Shown here: positions 55,520 to 64,000 of the stretch, one piece after another | Layout of the letters: every line of letters starts with the position of its first letter | Position numbering within the stretch: the first letter of the stretch is position 1 | Program-made: the position numbers and the translations under genes | Source: Pempheris klunzingeri | Lineage: Eukaryota > Chordata > Actinopteri > Acropomatiformes > Pempheridae | Assembly (NCBI RefSeq): GCF_042242105.1 | Contig: NC_092029.1 | Coordinates: 9,515,885-9,579,884 of the forward strand | Direction of reading: 5' to 3' | Length of the DNA: 64,000 bases | Notes under the pieces: model-generated | What the model was told of the DNA's origin: nothing | The model's input: only the letters and a program-made list of their open reading frames with translations | Databases searched by the model: none

Positions 55520-57590
55520 GATGGACAGTGAGTGCAGTCGAGCACAGTCATTTTGTTCATATTTTCACTGTGGTGATCCTGTGGATTTGGATTGTTTAAT
55601 GCGTAAGTATGCTTCTTGGCCGCTTTCTGCGATTTACATACTGCAAATATGTGTAAGAATGTGTGGGAAGATGAGAGAGCTTTTAACGTCTGAAAAGTAC
55701 GTGATGTACATTGGGTTTTTCACTGTTTTCTGACCATTTCACACACAGTCTGAGCAACAGACTATTATCCAAGTGGCTGCAGTTAGATGTTCAAGTTCAT
55801 GTCCAATCATTGGCCTGCTGTGATATGACTCACACGCAATGACAGTGTTTTGGCAATTTGTCACCAAAATATGTAAGTGGGCTGTGTAGGGTTTCCTGCC
55901 TTTTCTTGATGGTTATTTTGTCTATACCCTGGAAATGACCTCTGACCTTTACAGCACAGAATCACTGTTCAGCACAGAATCGTTGCCCTTTCTTGGGTCA
56001 AGCAGACCAAAAAAAAAAGTAAAAGTTAATAATAAATAAAACAATTTGGCACTTCCAGAAAGTTATTAAAAAGAGAGAAAAAAGAAGATTCAAAATCAAA
56101 GCAGTTATGCCCAGTGTGGATCAAGCTCTAAAAATGTTGCATCCCCTGATGCAGCTTAACAGTAAAATGTGTCATGATGACATTATCAGGGTTATTTCTG
56201 GGTTATTTTTTCAAATTTTGAAAAAAGATACTTTTTGTACCCCATTAAATTGATGTAGTGCCCCTTTAAAAGGCCATTAGTGAGTATTTATTTAAAAGCT
56301 GGTTGAGAGCTGCATGAATGACCACCTGTGTTTGAGTGAAGCTCTTTTCATCAAACATCAAATCTCTTATTCCTCGTGTTTTTGTTTTTTCATGTTGGTT
56401 TCAAATTCAAAATAATGTGGAAAAAAAAACCTAAAACAATTTTCTCCTAGTGTCATGAATACTTACAATACAAAGTCACTGTATTAGGAGCCTTTTAGTG
56501 ATTTATTGCATATAATTGCATATATTCTCTGTGCACAAGAAGCCATATTTCTGCTGGTTTGTGCAATCCCTCTTCAGGCCCACTGAGAGAATCCAAGCAG
56601 CTTCCTGTAAGTCACGTCTCCTCTTGTTATTACAAGTACAGTCCAACCTGCTCAGCCTGTTCCTCTGCATCATTAGTCAAATCATATTGTTGTCAAAGTC
56701 ACATTTATACGGGCTGAGTAATATTGTTGCTGCTGTAAACAAGGTGTTCGGTTTTGGATTAAACCATGGCCACCAATGTTTATTCCCTCTAAATTTCAGG
56801 GATCTGTGTGATCTCTTTGTTTGTGGTTTGCACAGCACAAATTTTATAGTAGTTATGGTAGGGTTATGGTGCAGGTGGACGGTTTATGAATCCAGAAACT
56901 TCCTCCATGGAAAGTTTAATTAACCTTTGTTAATTCTTACTTTTCACACTATAGAGCCATGTTACTTGCTTTGTAGAGAGTTGTATTCATTCAGTACTTC
57001 TTAGTCTGAGTGATTGTCACCTGTGCAGGAAAGGACATCATGTTTGAACTGAAGATAGGGCATAAACACAAGACTGATTTGGAACTTTTGGAAGTGAATT
57101 AGCCAAAAATGAATTACCCAAAACAGAGTAAAATGAACAATAGTATTCTAACTGGAGGACCAAACAGGCCACAGGGCAGACCCACACATTTGCATAGTCA
57201 AAGTGCCACCCCGTCAGTTCAAAGAGGTTCAGTCCACATCAAGTCTGGGAGCTCTTTGGAGTAATTATGTATCTCCCCAGAACTTTAGTTTGGCTCCAAC
57301 TTTCAGCTCTGCAGACCGCTAAAATACCTGTTCTCAGTTTCTTTGAAATCCCTCCTGGCGTTACTCTATTGTTGTATTAGTTTGAGGGTAATATATAAAT
57401 GAACACATGCATATGAAGTGAAAATGTTGACAGGCATTATAATAGTTGTTTTTCATTTATTTTTTTGATATCTACAGTAAGTCAATATTACCAGAGGTTG
57501 CAAGTGTTATTTCAGTAATGCTATGATTTCCAATTACTTGTGCCCCAGGAGGGAGGTGGAAAGATTGTGGAGTAATGGTAATAAAAATAT
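52400..57590. other. Intergenic region, no gene recognised
   Basis: Open frames are short and without family motifs. Microsatellites: (CA)n near 53,337-53,359, (TG)n near 55,341-55,369 and 55,490-55,515. Confidence 0.55.
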
Positions 57591-57594
57591 TTTA

Positions 57595-57980
57595 TGTATT
57601 ATATATTATATGTATTATATTTGTTATAAGGAACAACTAAATAGGATTACAAACGGGCGTGATTGTGATTTCTAGTAAACGTATTGTCACAATAACCAGT
57701 TAGCTGTCAGCTACAAAAACAATAGAAATAGTTGAAATAGTTCACTAAAGTAATTAGCGTAATCTGTAAAGACTTCTGGAAGTCTGGAAACCCAGTTGAG
57801 ATAGTTAGCTAAAAACAATGGATACATTTTTGAAATATTTTGCTACAGCTGATTGGTAAAGAGCTGAACTTGTAAAGTACGGGATGGCAAATTGTTAGCT
57901 AATAGTAATGGATACATGTTTGAAATAGATAAAGCTGATTTCTAAACCTTTATAGAGATAAACGTGTTAAATAAAATCAG
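57595..57980. repeat. Diverged tandem repeat
   Basis: An ATTATA-rich run (57,597-57,625) is followed by diverged copies of a unit of roughly 105-115 bp. GTTAGCTAAAAACAATGGAT near 57,799 and GTTAGCTAATAGTAATGGAT near 57,893 are each followed by ACATNTTTGAAATA and a GCTGATT block. Confidence 0.6.
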
Positions 57981-57989
57981 AACGCAAAA

Positions 57990-58957
57990 TTAAATTAGGG
58001 ACCTGACAAATGGTGAGGGGTACATTAGCTCGTCTGACAGGATCGTTGCATCACGTTACACAAATGCTGGGTACTCCTGATTTATTGTACCTATTAAAAA
58101 ACCTTCAATATAACCTAAAAAACAGTGAATAAAGAACTTTCCAGACCCTGACATTAAAATGAGGGTCGTAGCCATACTGATGGTGAACTGAGTGTGAAAT
58201 CAAAGGCCTTGTTAAAGGGTAGCAAGTAGCCCCTCAAGCATCAATTAGCTGAAAACAAAGACAACATTTCCATTTCTATGAACAATGTACCGACAAGCAA
58301 AACAAGAGACAGTGACTTTTATTTCAGGAATCTGCCCTGAGGCCGATTTGGGTGAGGTACCCTGAGAATATGAATACAGTGTTATTGCTCTGAAATAATT
58401 CTGAACACTAGACGTGTGCATGAGCACAATGAAGCAATTAAAAGCATTTCCAGCACTTTCAAACAGTGCAAGACATCCTCAAATCCCACCTGGCCCCTTT
58501 TTCTTGGAGGTGCTTTGGGAGTCTCCCAGAGGAGGGGAATTTTGGGTGAGTTTGCTTTCCAAAGTTGCACTCCCACTTTCTCCTTGCATAAAATTTGACT
58601 GGCAAATGTGTATGCAAATCTGCTGTGCCGGTGAGTTTAGGCGCAGGGAGTTTACAAAGTGGGGTGGGTCAGGTCAGATGTGTGTGAGCATGAAGAGACT
58701 CGTGCGTGCACGCTCCGTCTCGTCCCCTCGGATCCCTCACTGTCCCAGAGCTAACAAAAGTTCTTTTTGTGTGTGTTGAAGATGTATGCAGTGGTACATA
58801 ATCGTATGAATACAATGCTGGATAAGATATGTGGATAATGTGAGTCTGTGTGTGAGAGTGTGTGTTCATTGAGTTGTCCTTGTTGCATCACAAAAGAATG
58901 AGGTACCTTCCTCTTTGTAGTTGCAAAACAACTCTCTTCTTATTCCCTTTCCTTCTG

Positions 58958-58996
<39 letters not shown>

Positions 58997-59195
58997 ATCT
59001 TTCTTCATTCATAGGCAGCCTCCAGTAGTAAGTAGTACTAGTAGTGAAGGGAAGTTGTCACAAATAGGGGAAGTGTGTAGTAAAAATATGTCAAGATATG
59101 TCAAGTGTTGTTCACCTCATTGAAAGAGAGTTTCCTCTTTTTTCTGTGCATGTGCCATAGGGCGTTTGTGCACTTCTGTGTGTATTGTTCTTGCA

Positions 59196-59234
<39 letters not shown>

Positions 59235-59701
59235 ACATTGCAGAAGGAGGGATACACCCGCTTCTACACTACTGATGTAATATACATATAAAATGACTGG
59301 ATTGCTTTTGTTGTTGTTCCTCCTGCAGACTTCCTCCAATTAAGTTCTCCATGAAGGGATTATACGATAAAATAAGGACTTCCCCTTTTTTGACCAAAGT
59401 GCTTCCCAGTAAGACTTTAATTAATTTAGTTTTACTTTCTGCTTCCCAACAGCATGCACTACCACACGTCTTAATCTGACCTTTTCTGACCTTCCCCTTT
59501 AGTGAAGGGAAAAAGTGCTGCAGTTTGCATCACTTGTGTGAGTGACAGCAGATATTCAGGTTGTTATGAGAGCAAATTTCCAAAAATGTGTGAAATTAAA
59601 GCAAAAACTGAAAACACCTTCTAAGCATGAGAGTTCAATGTGTTGTCATGGTTATGTAACCATTGGGTTGCTTGCATCACCACTTCAAACACACATGTGT
59701 A

Positions 59702-59742
<41 letters not shown>

Positions 59743-62700
59743 ACGCACGAGTGACCCAGGAAGCTTTGTGTCGTCTCTCATGCTCTTCCCCCGGCTGATA
59801 TCACTCACTTCCTGCTGTCCACTCTCTCTGAGTTCGTTCATTCAGATCCGAGTCCAACGCCGGTTTCCTGGTGTTTTCATCCCCTGCATGGCGAAGCATA
59901 AGGACAGCATGAGGCTGCTGTGTCATCTCAGCGTAAGTCATGTTCCCTTCATTCATTCTTGACTTCCATGTCCTCGCCTTGGGACTCTGTTTTTGTCTTC
60001 CTCTCTTGTTTTAAGTGTCCCACTTTACACAGGTTTATGTGTTTGGACGCATGTCCTCTCAGCTTGCCTGCCTGCCTGCCTGCCCACCTTTCCATGTTTT
60101 CCTCTCTGATTGACTCTCTATCCTCATGTTGTCATGGCTTGACCCAAAACAAAAACTAGAACTGTTGCTGTTTCTTGTTTTAGTGACGTGCTCCTGTGGG
60201 TAGGATATGGATGTGCAGCTCAAATATATACTGTGCATTGACATTTAGGTTGAAAGCATCTCAAAATAATCCAACAGCTAACGCTTTTGGTTTGCTTTTA
60301 AATGTGTTCAATTTATCAATAACTTTTAATAAAAAATATCGGCCAAATAAATCTGGGATATCATGATTCAGGTTTGACTTTTCAAAGTTGACTCCAGTCA
60401 TGTTAAAAACACACATAACACACACACAAATGCAGAGATCTGTGTTATTCCTTAGCTAGTTCCTTGTTTCTTTTTCTGGGAAATGGGGAGAGCAGAAGAG
60501 GAATGAGGAAGTTCACAGCACAGACCATATCTATTTTTATTTGCATATTTTTGTTGATATCAAGATGTCAGAGACAGTCTGTCTCAATCAAGAAAATATT
60601 TCCATCTTTCTTTTAACAGAAATTCGTAAGTTTTACAGACAAATTATTAACAACCATCCGCCCACGCACTAACAGTGTGAAAATGATCTACTATATGTTT
60701 TAAAACTGTTACAAACTGTTTGGTTACCTAACCCTAACCCGTTTATATGACTTCGATCTGATACATTATCCATTAACCTCATTAACATGAACAAATTTGT
60801 GTTTAACACCTTAAAGTTGTTTTCCTTTTAAGAAAGCGTCTTAAGCCCAACAGGAACTCATGGAGTGACCAAAACAAAAAGGATCATCCTCTGGACAGCC
60901 CAGTGCTCAGTACTTAGCATCGGCTTGACGTTGATGTGAAAGGAAGGGTTGTTCGCTCACCATAGACTTGAAGATTCTCCCTCTGGGAGGCTGAAGTCAG
61001 TGTGTTTCAGCCAAAGTGCTTAATAGATGTACGATGAACGGATCATCAATCCGGCCTTTAATATCCTAAGCAAGGTTATTGGAAATCCAGCCATCAGTTT
61101 TTTCATATAACCTGTCACGACCAAGTGTTCAGCAAAATGAAAGTTTGACCTGGTGGTGCATCAGGTTGTCACCAGAATCCTTATTGTTAACTTTCTCTGC
61201 ACCTTTAACATCTATATGTGAATTAATGGCACTCTGGACAGGAGAGAAATCTTCCTCTGGACAGGCATGTTGAAAGAATTAAGACACATGTCCGACCACC
61301 GACCAACATCATAGTGATGTAAAAATGACAAATAAAAAAAGTTCATATTTTCACATTCTTGAATGCTACACAACTGCTGTGATGCTCAGATGTAAGCAAT
61401 TTCATGCACCAGAATAACCAGAATAATTGTAGAAATTGTCATTTAGAATGTCATTTAAACAGATCAAATGATTTCTTAATGCATTTTCTTAAAAAAGTTT
61501 TTTTTATAATTTTCTGTTTCCAGAACATCGCAACACAATAAATGATATAAAATAGAACACAAAGCCAAGACAAAGACAAGATACTCAGTGAAAGAAAAGG
61601 AATGAAAATGACAACAAAAAGAGTTGATTTATTAACCTTGTTGAGCTTTAAGGCCCTGTTGTAAGATCAATATATTAGGGTGGCACAGGTCTACCTGGTT
61701 TACCACCCAGCTCCTCAGAAGCTGCCACCATACTCTGAGTAAGCTGAGCCATAAGCTGAGCGGAGGAACATCCTCTGGTTTCCATTCCCTCAGCATGATG
61801 ACTGTGTGGATCCACCCTGTCTGGGCTTCAGGGATCCCTTTTAGAGGGGCAGAGTCCCCCAATCCATCAAGGCTATGCAGGAATGAAATGCCCTGACCCA
61901 TGATCAGTTTAATACTCCAATACATGGTGTCCACCATGTCTGAGCTTTTTGGTTGTCTGCAGCTTCCCTACATCTCCAGGATGCTTGGTCCTCTCTTGTC
62001 CCACCTTGTACAGTTTTGCAGTGGTTCAATAAACCCTTTTTAGAATTTTGAGTTGTACTAAGTTGTACTTGTACTTGAGTTTTCACAGAGTGGCACCGCA
62101 TTCCTCATAACTAAATAACTGTTTGTCTGTCGAGCAAAGCAGAGTAGCACATCGAGGCTTCCTTGCCCTTACTGAGGACAGTGTGGTGGACTTTTACGAT
62201 GAGAGATGCAGGTTAGGCGGCGTTTATTTGACCAAACAAAGACCTGAGTACAAGCTGTCACAGCATTCTTTACAAGTGAAAGCGTCTGTATAACTGAAGA
62301 GCTCATTTGTTCTGGTCAGATAATGTTATCAGTCTTTAACCAAAACGGTTATGATAACATATTTGTATCCTCTTTAGAGTAGATGTAGTTGGGAAACAGG
62401 GGTTCCTGCTTACAGGAGCAGTTACTTTCCAGGTCCAGGGCCTGACCGGGCTCGGGTCACGCAGGAGCTGATCTGAGCTGTGGGCAAGTGAACTCTGTCA
62501 CTTGAGGGTTTGGATTAGTCTGGATAAGTAAATGTCTAATTTGGTAGTATATCTAGAATTCACTGTTTTATCTTTAATCTATTTTTCATTTACTTTCTCA
62601 CTGTTGTTTTCCCTCCTTCAGGGTGACACCTCTAACAGTAAATCATGTGACTCCAGGAAAGGCCCTTTACTTAACTTGACTGTGGAGTTTTAATACGCAA

Positions 62701-63650
62701 GGTCTGGCAGCAGATTGACTCTATAGACACAAATTAATAGGATCTTTTTGATTCATTATGCTGCCTCACTTATGACTCCTTGCTAGAATTTAAAACAACA
62801 GGATAAAGTTAATTGTAAAATGCCTTTATATTCATCAAAATGTCTCAAAGCTGAACACACTATACACTCAGGCAGCACGAACTGTACTTTATTAAAGGAA
62901 ATCAGGTATGTAAATGTCTTCCTAACATGGGATTAATGACTTAAGGAAGGATGAGTAAAAACAGAGTGATGTAAGAAAGGGGCAGAAAAGAAACAGAGTC
63001 AGGAGTGAAACAGAGCATAGGTGTTATGTGCAACCAAAACCCCAGGATCCGGCTGAACGAGAACAGCCGAGAGTTTCCTAACATCTGCGTCTGCGAGTCC
63101 TGACACGAAGCCGATCTTGACACCGAGCCCGGGATGGGATCGCGGAACAGGGAGTGAGACTAGACCCAGAAAAACGGGATTCCACTCTCACTCCCTGCTC
63201 ACGGAGCAACATACCTCTCCAAGAGTTTCCCACGAGAAAAACCTCCGGCGTTTTTCGGTCCAGGTAGAAGTAAAAAAGAAAAAAAAGAGTCAGCAAAGAC
63301 AGGAGAGACATGGAGATAGATATATAGATAGATACTGTATGGGATAGGAGATGGCAGCATGGGAAAACCAGGGAGACTAGGGGCATGTTTCTGTGTATTA
63401 CGGGCGGGTGGGGTGAGGGTCTGATAGCATACAGACACACAGACAGGGATTAAGTGTGATCTTCATGAGAAAAACCATTAGATAGGCATCAGCTGGCCAT
63501 CTCTGGACCACAAGGTTTTCATAACTGTTCAGTAAGTTGTTTTCACCTCGGAGACAGGCCCTTGGGGTTTTATCAAATGTCAGAGTGAGAAACAACAAAA
63601 ACACCTGAGTGAGTTAAGTACACTTGTAAGCAGACTGAATACCATGTGGA

Positions 63651-63696
<46 letters not shown>

Positions 63697-64000
63697 TACA
63701 AAATGCCAGGGTGTGGTCCACATCTTGCCTCCTTCGTCCCTGCCGCTGGCATCTCATGCAACACACCAATGTACCTGGAATTGCTGGTGACGTTGCTTTT
63801 TTTTCTTTCTGCCCACGTCTTCCCTTCTTCCTCCCAACGCCTCCATCCGTCCCTCGCTGTCTTTGTCGGGAGGGTTAAGTCATAGCTGTCAAACTTGTTC
63901 CTTGTCTTCATTTATCAGCTGGATCTGGAGGGATTTCTTTCCTTCACTTTCTTTCTTCCTCCTTTAAAGAACATACAGGGGAGTTATTATGTACTAAGTA
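57990..64000. other. Intergenic region, no gene recognised
   Basis: (TG)n at about 58,960-58,995, 59,199-59,233 and 59,706-59,738, (CA)n at 63,653-63,693 and a GATA-type run near 63,318-63,337. One exon-like segment, 59,846-59,932, has an acceptor CATTCAG, an ATG at 59,888 in good context and a donor GTAAGT, but no match I recognise. A CpG-richer patch lies at 63,080-63,260. Confidence 0.5.

Noticed and set aside
60727..60741. Telomere-like CTAACCCTAACCC
   Set aside because: Only two units; too short to indicate an interstitial telomere.
61632..61937. 101-codon minus-strand ORF
   Set aside because: No family motif or exon signals I could defend. A transposon remnant is possible but not shown.

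Overview
The window is vertebrate nuclear DNA, almost certainly from a ray-finned (teleost) fish. It has small multi-exon genes with GT-AG introns, many CA/TG microsatellites, and relics of common fish transposable elements (Rex/L2-type LINE tails, hAT-like and TTAA-flanked MITEs). I rebuilt four protein-coding genes exon by exon and checked that reading phase agrees at every junction. Family names rest on protein sequences I know from human; no database search was run.

Layout. (1) 1,848-14,253 (+): map7, a microtubule-associated protein. The first coding exon lies outside the window, and the 3'UTR runs to about 16.17 kb. (2) 16,690-19,111 (-): an ARMC1-family gene, probably the fish paralogue armc1l, tail-to-tail with map7. 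(3) 20,812-23,968 (+): mtfr2, a mitochondrial fission regulator, head-to-head with armc1l across a short promoter carrying several CCAAT boxes. (4) 25,650-28,060 (-): an unrecognised small four-exon gene that hosts a LINE fossil and ends in a 39-bp minisatellite. (5) 28.1-31.3 kb: AT-rich repeats with local duplications. (6) 31,835-49,125 (+): pde7b, a cAMP phosphodiesterase with a 7-codon first coding exon, an 8.9-kb intron 2 full of transposon relics, and a possible second promoter and first exon at 38.0-38.8 kb. Its 3'UTR probably ends near 52.28 kb. (7) 52.3-64 kb: intergenic DNA with microsatellites and no recognisable gene.

From memory of the human map, MAP7, MTFR2 and PDE7B are close together on 6q23, while ARMC1, MTFR1 and PDE7A are neighbours on 8q13. 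This fish window joins an ARMC1-type gene to MTFR2, PDE7B and MAP7. The simplest reading is that it keeps an ancestral ARMC1-MTFR-PDE7 block from which the mammalian 6q23 copy lost its ARMC1 member. armc1l and mtfr2 are both expected to act on mitochondria and look co-regulated from one divergent promoter.

Points of most interest are the ARMC1 paralogue and divergent promoter, overlapping upstream start codons in pde7b exon 1 that can give two N-termini, a candidate alternative pde7b first exon with a 136-codon uORF, a predicted map7 cassette exon, a TG repeat in place of a pyrimidine tract at a map7 acceptor, and the unidentified minus-strand gene.
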